Below, piece after piece: positions 1 to 5,530 of a stretch of DNA of 7,841 bases (its first letter is position 1; every line of letters begins with the position of its first letter). Origin of the DNA: Chloroflexia bacterium. GTDB lineage: Bacteria; Chloroflexota; Chloroflexia; Thermomicrobiales; UBA6265. Position numbers and translations under genes: made by a program. The DNA lies in the NCBI GenBank assembly GCA_013696525.1, contig JACCYK010000281.1, positions 1-7,841 on the forward strand. The letters run 5' to 3'. The notes under the pieces were generated by a model, which searched no databases, had not been told where the DNA came from, and worked only from the letters and a program-made list of their open reading frames with translations.

Positions 1-93
1 GACGATGACCGCGCCGCCGCTCAGGACGGCGCCGCTCGCTAACCCGGAGAGCCTAAAGAACGCTCTCCGATCAACCGATTGCTCCATCACCAT
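1..93 (-). CDS. Tat-exported protein, N-terminal fragment (runs off left edge)
   Basis: Only the first 31 codons are present; the frame is open to the window edge. The peptide starts MVMEQSVDRRAFFRLSG and continues into a small, Ala/Gly/Leu/Val-rich hydrophobic stretch. DRRAFF fits the twin-arginine consensus (S/T/D-R-R-x-F-L/F), so the product is probably exported folded by the Tat pathway. The start at 93 is supported by an AGGAGG Shine-Dalgarno sequence 7 bases upstream (minus strand, about 101-106); an alternative ATG two codons in (87) is less well spaced. The mature protein lies outside the window, so its function cannot be named. Tat substrates are often cofactor-binding redox enzymes, solute-binding proteins or hydrolases. 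It lies downstream of the frameshifted membrane gene on the same strand, but a separate promoter between them suggests its own transcript. Confidence 0.72.
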   Translation of the reverse strand, partial: MVMEQSVDRRAFFRLSGLASGAVLSGGAVIV

Positions 94-358
94 GCTGGTT
101 CCTCCTCGCCGTCGCGCCGATCCGACCGGCGCCCCGCCGGACGGCCGTCTGGCCGCCGCCACGTATCGCTCAACCACGCGTCGCCGTGCCCCGGCGATGA
201 TTCGTCCGGCCAACCCGGTGATCCAGCCACGGGACCGCCGGGCGTTGCCGGGTGGAGCCGCAAGCGGTGGTGCATGAGAGTCGAGATGAGGGGGCAAGGA
301 CCACGCTGTCCTCCAACCAGCCGCCGTGCATATAAGCGGACATTGATTTTCACTTCGG
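94..358 (-). other. Long leader / gap upstream of the Tat gene
   Basis: This 265-base stretch separates a near-consensus minus-strand promoter from the Tat gene start. No convincing protein is seen. One 44-codon minus-strand reading frame (170-304, GTG start, GGAGGA 4 bases upstream) has an apparent ribosome site, but its translation is arginine- and proline-rich and looks like random GC-rich sequence. The part nearest the promoter is the most AT-rich piece of the left end. It could be an untranslated leader, possibly regulatory; no known riboswitch fold was recognised by eye. Confidence 0.3.
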
Positions 359-386
359 AGTATAGGGGATGGATAAGCCCTGTCAA
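359..386 (-). promoter_or_regulatory. Sigma70-type promoter, minus strand
   Basis: On the minus strand TTGACA (386-381) is followed by 16 bases and TATACT (364-359). The -35 box is a perfect match and the -10 box matches 5 of 6 positions. Transcription would begin near 352 and read toward the Tat-signal gene starting at 93. In GC-rich DNA such a pair is unlikely by chance, although the implied leader of about 260 bases is long. Confidence 0.6.
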
Positions 387-459
387 CGGCCAGCGGTTGA
401 CTATTCAGTTACCGACCAATCGCCTGTCTGTGCCGCGGGCCAGCCATACGGCGCCATGC

Positions 460-920
460 TCATACCGCGAGCCGACGCTCGGCAATCGCCCGTGGCCACC
501 GAGGGAGTTGTTCGTCCTCCTGCTCCGGCCGGCCTTGGCGGGAAGCGATGGCGGACATCCCGATGATGGAAGCCGAGGTCGCCATCGCGAGTACAGCGGA
601 CCAGCGTGGTACGGACTTCGTGACCAGTGCTCGGAGGAACGCCATCTGGTCAAGGAGCCGCGTCAGGAGACGACCCGACGGGCCGGGACGGAACCCGCAA
701 GCACGGCTCCGCCGATGACCACGTTTCTGATCGCGAAGAGCCGCCAGCCCAATGCGGCTGTTCCAGTCATCCCGTCAGCGGGCAGGCTGAACAATCGAAC
801 GAAGCGTTTGGGCGCCAGAGCGAAGCCGATGCCAACCAATAACGCCGCGACCGCTACGCCTCGCCAAAGCGCCTCGCTTCGCCGATGGCCACCCAACTCG
901 TTCGTCTCGCGACGAACCAT
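460..920 (-). pseudogene. Small membrane protein, frameshifted (DUF4267-like)
   Basis: The gene reads in two minus-strand frames. The first (920 down to a stop at 663) gives about 85 residues with two hydrophobic segments: roughly 21-38 (WRGVAVAALLVGIGFALAP) and roughly 56-77, which contains LFAIRNVVIGGAVLAG. The continuation is in another frame and stays open through LLTRLLDQMAFLRALVTK, then SVPRWSAVLAMATSASIIGM, ending at 460. Together these resemble the four-helix small membrane proteins of the DUF4267/DUF4345 kind, in which a conserved R-LFA-IR-stretch precedes helix 3 and an LLDQ-like stretch follows. The family assignment is from memory of its pattern. Restoring the frame requires re-reading one base, i.e. 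a net one-base loss around 660-700. No good SD precedes 920. It lies 76 bases after arsR on the same strand, so it was probably cotranscribed. The break may be a real lesion or an assembly error. Confidence 0.6.
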
Positions 921-996
921 CGACGCAACGCGCCGTGGTGAAGTGGCGCCCTACCGTGGTGCGTCGATCCGACCATTCACCGGCAAGCCGCCACGC

Positions 997-1413
997 TCAT
1001 GGCTCGTGCCCAAGGTCGCCGCAATCGTCTCCGGGACCGCCGCACGCGCCGTGGGCCGGATCGGCCGGCATCGCGACGCAGCGCCGGCTGGAGCCGTAGG
1101 CGGCGCTCGGCGGCAACGACACGGTGCCGAGGATATCGACGACCGGCGCGGTCAGGTGCTGCCAGGCGGCGGGATCGAGCGAGTAGTAGATCCACTGCGC
1201 TTCACGCCGGGCTTGGACCAGCCCGGCCTCCCGCAGCTTGCGGAGATGGTAGGAAATGAGCGACTGTGGCAACCCAAGCTCGTCGATCAGGTCACAGACA
1301 CAGGTCTCGGTCTTGGTGAGGACCGCGAGGATCCGGAGCCGGTTGCGATCACTCAGGAACTTCAGCGTTTCGACGGCCAGATCGAGCGCGGCCGCATCAT
1401 GCACAGCGAGCAT
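997..1413 (-). CDS. ArsR/SmtB-family metal-responsive repressor
   Basis: 138 residues. The N-terminal 85 form a standard ArsR winged helix: LKFLSDRNRLRILAVL (helices 1-2), then TETCVCDLIDELG, the recognition part QSLISYHLRKLREAGLV (about 50-66) and the wing ARREAQWIYYSL. C38-V-C40-D-L matches the ELCVCDL motif that binds As(III)/Sb(III) in classical ArsR, so a soft-metal or thiol-sensing repressor is likely. The C-terminal tail beyond residue 105 is longer than in minimal ArsR proteins and carries C112, C124 and C131, which could add ligands. The ATG at 1413 has AAGG about 7-10 bases upstream. No ars transporter, reductase or methyltransferase is visible. The neighbour downstream is the broken membrane protein, and the PLP enzyme is divergent across a 182-base spacer. 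Family call is firm; the inducer is inferred. Confidence 0.9.
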   Translation of the reverse strand: MLAVHDAAALDLAVETLKFLSDRNRLRILAVLTKTETCVCDLIDELGLPQSLISYHLRKLREAGLVQARREAQWIYYSLDPAAWQHLTAPVVDILGTVSLPPSAAYGSSRRCVAMPADPAHGACGGPGDDCGDLGHEP

Positions 1414-1429
1414 CGTCCATCCTTGATCG

Positions 1430-1439
1430 CGGAGCTCCG
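1430..1439. promoter_or_regulatory. 10-bp palindrome upstream of arsR (possible operator)
   Basis: CGGAGCTCCG is a perfect 10-bp palindrome 17 bases upstream of the arsR start. It falls just downstream of the suggested -10 box, where a bound repressor would block transcription. It does not resemble the classical AT-rich ArsR/SmtB operator, so autoregulation here is only a possibility. Confidence 0.25.
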
Positions 1440-1465
1440 AGCTTGGTGGTCACGCCTCTTCGTCC

Positions 1466-1471
1466 ATCATA
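1466..1471 (-). promoter_or_regulatory. Possible -10 box for arsR
   Basis: The minus strand reads TATGAT (5 of 6 to consensus) at 1471-1466, giving a start near 1459 and a leader of about 45 bases before arsR. No good -35 hexamer is seen at 16-18 bases upstream. Confidence 0.3.
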
Positions 1472-1527
1472 GCGGTAGCGGCCACTCGATGCACCTATCC
1501 AACGCAATCGCCGACGTCCCCTTCCAC

Positions 1528-1555
1528 TTGACAGCCCGCGGACGCCGCGTTTAAG
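1528..1555 (+). promoter_or_regulatory. Sigma70-type promoter for the PLP enzyme gene
   Basis: A perfect TTGACA (1528-1533) is followed after 16 bases by TTTAAG (1550-1555; 4 of 6). Transcription would start near 1562, leaving a leader of about 34 bases before the ATG at 1596. The position and direction suit the downstream gene well. Confidence 0.45.
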
Positions 1556-1595
1556 TGCGACGAGCACGGTGTCGCGGTGACGGAGGACGATCGAG

Positions 1596-2765
1596 ATGGA
1601 CATCTACCAGCGCCTCGGCCTGAAGCTAATCATCAACTGCGCCGCGACCTATACGAGGCTCGGCGGCTCGATCATGGAGCCCCATGTCGCCCAAGCCATG
1701 GCCGACGCCGCCGGCTGCTTCATCGACCTGAGCCAGTTGCAGGCCGCGGTCGGCAACCGGCTGGCCGAGATCACCCAAAACGAGGCCGCCTACGTCTGCA
1801 ACGGCGCCGCCGCCGGTCTCGCTCTCGCCACCGCCGCCTGCATCACCGGCGACGACATTTCCGCCATGATGCGTCTCCCGGCCGACCTTTCCGGGCTCAA
1901 GGACGAGATCATCATCCACCGCGCCCAGCGCAACTACTACGACTTCGCGATCCGGCAGACCGGCGCCCGGCTGATCGAGATCGGCCACGCGATGGAGACC
2001 ACGCCCCTGGATCTCGAATCCGCCTTCAGTGACCGCACGGCGGCGGTCTTCTACTTCGCCGGGAAACACCTCAACCTCAAGACGCTCCCGCTCGCCACGG
2101 TGGTCGAGCTGGCGCGCGCCCGCGGCGTCCCGGTCGTCGTCGACGCGGCGGCGCAGATCCCGCCGGTCTCGAACCTCTGGCATTTCACCAAGGAGGTTGG
2201 GGCCGACCTCGTCATCTTCAGCGGCGGCAAAGGCATTCGCGGCCCGCAAAACAGCGGCCTCATCCTCGGCCGGGCCGATCTGATCCACGCGGTTTCGCTC
2301 AATGGGCCGCCGGTGCAGCGAATCGGCCGCCCGATGAAGGTCGCCAAAGAGCCGATAATCGGACTGCTGGTCGCGGTCGAAACCCTCCTCCAGGAGGATG
2401 TGGAAACGAAGATCGCGGGCTGGACCGCACGGGCCAAAGGTTGGTACGAGACCTGGCGGGCGCTCGCGCCGGCGGGGATAGAGCTCGCGATCGATCCGTG
2501 GGGCGAGGCGGGCCAACCGATCGCCCGCGTCATCATCCACTTCGGGCCGGCGGCGCCGCTCGACCGCGACGGCTTCATCGACGCCCTCCGCACCGGCGAG
2601 CGCCAGATCGAAGTCGTCGTCCACGGCGAGCACAGCGTCGCCCTCAGCGCCGAGCTGCTGCAACCCGGCGAAGCCGAGATCGCCGACGCCCGCGTCCGCG
2701 AGGTGCTCACCGGCGCTTCGATCTCGGTGAGGGAGCCGTCGCTGGCACCAGCCAACGCCGATTAG
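1596..2765 (+). CDS. SelA-like PLP-dependent enzyme (DgaE-like lyase)
   Basis: 389 residues. This is a fold-type I PLP enzyme of the SelA-like superfamily, which includes selenocysteine synthase and D-glucosaminate-6-phosphate ammonia-lyase (DgaE). The start LGLKLIINCAATYTRLGGS (8-25) is the family's opening motif. AAYVCNGAAAGLALATAA (64-81) forms the phosphate/cofactor region; D183 in VVVDAAAQ should contact the PLP ring nitrogen; K212 in FSGGKGIRGPQNSG is the expected Schiff-base lysine. The length and the GGKxIRGPQ motif favour the ammonia-lyase-like branch over true SelA, which is longer and acts on tRNA. A GGAGG sits 9 bases before the ATG. No kinase, aldolase or PTS genes surround it, so its substrate cannot be deduced here; an amino-sugar or amino-acid lyase is the best guess. 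It is divergent from arsR. Codon use is strongly GC-biased. Confidence 0.88.
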   Translation: MDIYQRLGLKLIINCAATYTRLGGSIMEPHVAQAMADAAGCFIDLSQLQAAVGNRLAEITQNEAAYVCNGAAAGLALATAACITGDDISAMMRLPADLSGLKDEIIIHRAQRNYYDFAIRQTGARLIEIGHAMETTPLDLESAFSDRTAAVFYFAGKHLNLKTLPLATVVELARARGVPVVVDAAAQIPPVSNLWHFTKEVGADLVIFSGGKGIRGPQNSGLILGRADLIHAVSLNGPPVQRIGRPMKVAKEPIIGLLVAVETLLQEDVETKIAGWTARAKGWYETWRALAPAGIELAIDPWGEAGQPIARVIIHFGPAAPLDRDGFIDALRTGERQIEVVVHGEHSVALSAELLQPGEAEIADARVREVLTGASISVREPSLAPANAD

Positions 2766-2796
2766 CCCCCGCCCCGCACGTTTCGATCGGCTGTCA

Positions 2797-3393
2797 GTGT
2801 CGATACGTATTGGAACCACCGTGGCGAGTTGGCTTAGACAGCGCCTACGAAAACATCAATTGATTGGCCTGCCTGAGCAACCAGCCTCACGGACTCCCGA
2901 GTCGGTTGAGACGGGTTCTATCGACTCCCTCTACTTCGCGGTGGCGATGAACATGTTGGATGCCCAATTTCATGACATCGAGGTTATCGATGCCCGCTCG
3001 TCCACGTTGTTCACGATCGGCAGCACGATACTGCCGGTGACAGCAGGTCTATTGACCAGGAGCAACGGCGGACAAGGGGTCTCGACACTTGCCACGATCG
3101 CCCTGTTTCTGGGTTTCATTCTCTATTTGCTGCTTGCGATGTTCTTTGTGTGGTCGTACCGCATCAGCAAGTGGGACTCACGTCCTGATCTAACCCAATG
3201 GCGAGAAGTCACGGTCAATCGGACCACGGACGAGCTTCATCGTTGGCTTGGAGACGCTTATGCCGAAGCATATAGCAACAACGAGCCGATACTGGAGAGA
3301 AAGGCGGGAAAAGTCGGGGCGGCGGTCTGGTGCCTTGCCGGTGAAGCTGCCTGCCTCACGGTTGCGGTCATCGCTCCATTCTGGCCGACATGA
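2797..3393 (+). CDS. Three-TM membrane protein, SLATT/Pycsar-TM-like layout
   Basis: 198 residues from a GTG at 2797; in-frame alternatives are GTG 2821 and ATG 2947, and none has a strong SD. An N-terminal soluble stretch ends in an amphipathic helix (about 42-68) with DAQFHDIEVIDARSSTLF. TM1 is about 69-86, TM2 about 96-120 (ATIALFLGFILYLLLAMFFV). A cytoplasmic helical segment follows with WDSRPDLTQW, the R-TTDELHRWLGDAY stretch and NNEPILERKAGK. TM3 is about 173-195. The order 'helix with ID-A - two TMs - helical loop with N-x5-RKA - TM' is shared by widespread small bacterial membrane proteins, some of which (SLATT, Pycsar effector TM) act as membrane-disrupting effectors in anti-phage signalling. 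No nucleotide cyclase or sensor gene is adjacent, so a defence role is speculation. Codon use is visibly less GC-rich than the PLP gene 31 bases upstream, hinting at separate acquisition. Confidence 0.68.
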   Translation: MSIRIGTTVASWLRQRLRKHQLIGLPEQPASRTPESVETGSIDSLYFAVAMNMLDAQFHDIEVIDARSSTLFTIGSTILPVTAGLLTRSNGGQGVSTLATIALFLGFILYLLLAMFFVWSYRISKWDSRPDLTQWREVTVNRTTDELHRWLGDAYAEAYSNNEPILERKAGKVGAAVWCLAGEAACLTVAVIAPFWPT

Positions 3394-3409
3394 GAGCGAT
3401 CGAACGCTC
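3394..3409. terminator. Weak hairpin between convergent genes
   Basis: GAGCG-ATCGAA-CGCTC forms a 5-bp stem with a 6-base loop directly after the stop of the membrane protein gene and just beyond the stop of the convergent small gene. There is no T tract on either strand, so termination here is uncertain. Confidence 0.25.
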
Positions 3410-3414
3410 GTGAT

Positions 3415-3570
3415 TCAGTCTTCCTGGTGGCTTTGGAGAGGTGGCAACGGCCGTTGTGGCACCGGCCGTTGCGGCAATGGTGTAGGCGACTTCACGACAT
3501 AATTCGGGATGCTGGGCGGCAGCGGCTGGCGGCTCCCCGCCGTCTTCGCCGCAGTCTTTGCATCGGCCAT
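3415..3570 (-). CDS. 51-aa proline-rich small protein with PQRP repeats
   Basis: The start at 3570 is chosen because AAAGGAGAGG lies immediately upstream on the minus strand (AGGAG about 9 bases before the ATG), and a perfect -10 hexamer sits 51 bases further up. An in-frame upstream ATG (3621) would give 68 residues but would place this SD inside the gene. The product has a basic Ala/Lys N-terminus (MADAKTAAKTAGSRQ), then PLPPSIPNYVVKSPTP, then LPQRPVPQRPLPPLQ and an acidic end (QED). There is no signal peptide, membrane segment or cysteine. PQRP[V/L] is repeated with a 15-base period in the DNA. The family is not recognised. PxxP-rich tails often bind SH3-like or WW-like domains; the M23 protein encoded upstream on this strand has an SH3-like domain, but that link is speculative. 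Confidence 0.55.
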   Translation of the reverse strand: MADAKTAAKTAGSRQPLPPSIPNYVVKSPTPLPQRPVPQRPLPPLQSHQED

Positions 3571-3620
3571 CGTCACCTCTCCTTTCCCGAGTTCACGGGC
3601 CAGATCGATCTTCGATGACA

Positions 3621-3626
3621 ATTATA
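3621..3626 (-). promoter_or_regulatory. Consensus -10 box for the proline-rich small gene
   Basis: The minus strand reads TATAAT at 3626-3621, a perfect -10 hexamer in GC-rich surroundings. It would start transcription near 3614, about 44 bases before the ATG at 3570. No convincing -35 hexamer lies 16-18 bases upstream, so an activator or a different sigma contact may be needed. Confidence 0.42.
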
Positions 3627-3735
3627 TCGCCTATGTGGTGTCACTGGCGTGTTTGGGCCAACGCGCCGATCCAAGTCCCTTGGCAAACCTTGATGCTACG
3701 GCAACGTGACTTGCTCCGTCAGGGGATCGCGCGGA

Positions 3736-4803
3736 CTATGCTGATCGCACGTCCGGCAAGAACGCGAGCACCACCGCCGAGGGGCGGCCGTCGGCGCCGG
3801 TGTCGGTCAGCGACGGCACGGCGGCCTGCACCCAGGTCCGCTCCCCGACCTTGAACTGGATCTCATACCAAACCTGATACCCGTTGGCGCTCGTTTCCGC
3901 CGACGCCTCGGGGCCGGCCGAGACGTTCAGGAGGCGGAACCGCTCTCCCGGCCGCACCGCCAGGCTACCGCTGACCTCGGCCCCGGGCTCGGTGGCGGGC
4001 GCCGACCACAGGTCGACCGCCGCCGGCGCCAGCTCGGCGACGACGACCTCCGCCCGCGGCGGCACCCCGCCGGCGAAGGCGCGGCCGTTAATCACATGCG
4101 ACGGATTCCGCCAGCCGATCGCGGTCGGATGCTCCGGCGCCGACGTCGGCCAATAGCCCGGACCAGGCGGGCAATTAACGCCGCAATGCACCCCATGGCT
4201 CGGGTTTTCGCCGTTCACCACGGGGTTGATGAAAAAATTCCGCATCTCGAAATGGAGATGGCTCGGCACCCGGCGGCCGATCTGGGTCAGCACGGTGCCG
4301 ATGAGCTGGCCCCGGTCAACGACTTGGCCGAGCTCAACCGCGACCGCGTAGTCGAGATGCCCATACATCGAGAAGAGATCGGGCGCGTGCTCGACGATGA
4401 CGACCAAGCCGGGATAGTCGTACCCGGCGAAGACGACCTCCCCCGCTCCCACCGTGTAGACCCGTGAGCCGCCGGTCTCGGCGCCGTTGGTCCGATACCA
4501 GTCCTCGGCGGTATGCAGCCAGCCGGTTTGGACGATCGTATTTTCGCAAGCGTAGCCGTGACGCACGATTAACCCGTCCCCTAGCGCCTGCCCCGAAATC
4601 CCCATCGGATAGCTGAACGCTGGTCCAAGCGATTGCGCCGCTGCCGGCGCATATCGCGCGGCGAGGGCGAGGCCGGCCATCCCGCGCAGCAAGGTGCGGC
4701 GGCTGACCGGGTGAATGAGCCTAGTTGCGGCCTGACCGGTCGTGGCACAGCCATGACACGCGTAGGTCAGCACGGGTTCGGGCCGCCGGTGGCGGTTCGG
4801 CAT
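3736..4803 (-). CDS. Tat-exported M23 (LytM-type) metallopeptidase with SH3-like tail
   Basis: 355 residues from ATG 4803 (purine-rich AAGAGAG about 10 bases upstream). The frame is open further upstream, but that stretch looks non-coding. PVSRRTLLRGMAGLALA (about 32-48) is a Tat signal, cleaved probably near AAAQS. The M23 domain (about 80-190) shows the zinc ligands H97 and D101 in HTAED, then YTVGAGEVVFAGYDYPGLVV, MYGHL with H149, and HLHFEM with H182 and H184. The family cleaves peptide cross-links of peptidoglycan or other glycine-rich peptides; with all ligands present it should be active outside the membrane. Residues about 250-335 (LWSAPATEPGAEVSGSL, then VWYEIQF and WVQAAVPS) look like an SH3-type wall-binding module. 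The n-region before RR is unusually long and carries CHGC. Divergent from the 69-aa cysteine protein. Confidence 0.87.
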   Translation of the reverse strand: MPNRHRRPEPVLTYACHGCATTGQAATRLIHPVSRRTLLRGMAGLALAARYAPAAAQSLGPAFSYPMGISGQALGDGLIVRHGYACENTIVQTGWLHTAEDWYRTNGAETGGSRVYTVGAGEVVFAGYDYPGLVVIVEHAPDLFSMYGHLDYAVAVELGQVVDRGQLIGTVLTQIGRRVPSHLHFEMRNFFINPVVNGENPSHGVHCGVNCPPGPGYWPTSAPEHPTAIGWRNPSHVINGRAFAGGVPPRAEVVVAELAPAAVDLWSAPATEPGAEVSGSLAVRPGERFRLLNVSAGPEASAETSANGYQVWYEIQFKVGERTWVQAAVPSLTDTGADGRPSAVVLAFLPDVRSA

Positions 4804-5073
4804 AGGAAGATGCTCTCTTTCTGGTGCGAGCGGGCCGAAATGAATCGCTTCTACCTTCTCTACGTATCTTGGCACGTCCATGGACACTGATACCACGCGG
4901 GTCCAGGCTGGCCTGTAGTCGCACCTACCGATCGTGCCGAAACGCGGTCGAGCGGCGACCCGGCCGTGCCAGCCGGGTCGATCATGCGTTCTGGTTTGTC
5001 GGGGACATGCTATCCTAAAGGCGTCCATCCCAGGCGGGTTGGGACCACCCCGCAACCATGAAGGGGCACCACG
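4804..5073. other. Divergent intergenic region
   Basis: 270 bases between the M23 gene (minus) and the 69-aa gene (plus). The M23 frame remains open here, with an ATG at 4881, but lacks an SD and any family resemblance. It holds a 10-bp palindrome GTCCATGGAC (4876-4885). On the plus strand there is an extended -10 (TGC-TATCCT, 5008-5016) and a small inverted repeat TCCCA/TGGGA (5028-5032 / 5040-5044) in the presumed leader. Confidence 0.4.
5008..5016 (+). promoter_or_regulatory. Extended -10 element for the 69-aa gene
   Basis: TGC followed by TATCCT fits an extended -10 promoter (TGn plus a hexamer with 4 of 6 matches). The start would be near 5023, about 50 bases before the ATG at 5074. No clear -35 is present, which extended -10 promoters can tolerate. 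Confidence 0.35.
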
Positions 5074-5283
5074 ATGCGTGACGAGAACAATCGAGTGCGG
5101 AGAATACCACGCTCGTCCGCCGAAATGCTCGCGGAGCAATGCCGCCACTTGTGCATGACCGCCGCAACCGGCCAGAAATACCTCGACGATGTCGCCGCCG
5201 GCCGGACGATCGAAGATCGCGGCCGCGTCGCCGCCGCCAAGGCCGCCTTCGCCCGGCTCCACACCTGCGTCTGCCCTAGCTAA
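5074..5283 (+). CDS. 69-aa helical protein with CX3C...CXC cysteine set
   Basis: The ATG at 5074 is preceded 7 bases away by AAGGGG (5061-5066). The product starts basic (MRDENNRVRRIPRSS), continues with a helix containing C23 and C27 (AEQCRHLCMTAATGQKYLDD), then a turn AAGRTIEDRG and a second helix (VAAAKAAFARLHTC) ending C65-V-C67-P-S at the C-terminus. The two cysteine pairs would meet if the helices pack as a hairpin, so a Zn2+ or other soft-metal site, or a disulfide pair, is plausible. Codons in the second half are almost all G/C-ending, as expected of a real gene here. No signal peptide or membrane segment. Family not recognised. It is divergent from the M23 gene. Confidence 0.6.
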   Translation: MRDENNRVRRIPRSSAEMLAEQCRHLCMTAATGQKYLDDVAAGRTIEDRGRVAAAKAAFARLHTCVCPS

Positions 5284-5530
5284 GGCGAGGCCAGCGATCC
5301 AAGTGTACGTAGCTCTACCGATTGCCCCGAGAAGTGTCGGCAACGAGAGTTTAGGAACCGAAGTCTGCCTTCACCAGAAAGGTGATGTCAGGGTGACGAG
5401 TAGTTCGACGAACCGTTTTCGAACTAATGGGACGCGAACATTGGCCCGGCAACGATAGTGAACGGTGTTCGTGCAGCCTCTTGTCCTTCAATTCGGGCGA
5501 CGATGACATGAGCGCCCAGCTTTTTAATTC
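5284..5530. other. Gap upstream of the toxin-antitoxin unit
   Basis: About 250 bases without a convincing gene. From left to right: a bulged inverted repeat TTGCC/GGCAA (5322-5326 / 5339-5343), possibly a weak terminator for the 69-aa gene although no T run follows; a small hairpin TCACC-AGAAA-GGTGA (5371-5385); then the GTTCG/CGAAC cluster (5403-5471) and an AT-rich patch just before the toxin start. Confidence 0.4.
5401..5471. promoter_or_regulatory. Cluster of GTTCG/CGAAC half-sites (candidate TA operator)
   Basis: GTTCG occurs at 5403-5407 and 5467-5471, and its complement CGAAC at 5409-5413, 5420-5424 and 5435-5439. The first two form the 11-bp palindrome GTTCG-A-CGAAC. TAGTTCG (5401-5407) and CGAACTA (5420-5426) form a 7-bp inverted repeat. 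The first two CGAAC copies are 11 bases apart, about one helical turn. RHH antitoxins bind short half-sites cooperatively, so this may be the autoregulatory operator of the downstream pair, whose toxin start is 60 bases beyond the last copy. Confidence 0.4.

Noticed and set aside
170..304. 44-codon minus-strand frame with GTG and GGAGGA
   Set aside because: The spacing is short and the product looks random (Arg/Thr/Pro-rich); kept only as a possible leader peptide.
87..386. 99-codon minus-strand open frame
   Set aside because: It begins inside the -35 box, so it could not be translated from that promoter's transcript, and its sequence is low-complexity.
79..1554. Plus-strand 491-codon open frame
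   Set aside because: It lies antisense to arsR, the frameshifted membrane gene and the Tat gene start; the translation is Arg/Pro-rich without family motifs, typical of a GC-rich shadow frame.
2051..2755. Minus-strand 234-codon open frame
   Set aside because: Second shadow frame within the PLP gene; low-complexity Ser/Arg/Ala product and no ribosome site.
1626..2819. Minus-strand 397-codon open frame opposite the PLP enzyme
   Set aside because: Exact antisense of a gene with clear catalytic motifs; the Asp/Arg/Gly-rich product is a mirror of GC-rich codons.
3440..3475. Short near-palindromic repeats (CGGCCGTTG units), considered as a CRISPR-like or terminator structure
   Set aside because: Only two units with a 15-base period, explained by the PQRP codon duplication in the small proline-rich gene; no spacers and no T tract.
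4804..5343. N-terminal extension of the M23 gene up to 5343
   Set aside because: It overlaps the 69-aa gene in antisense, has no SD or family similarity, and would bury the Tat signal 214 residues into the protein.
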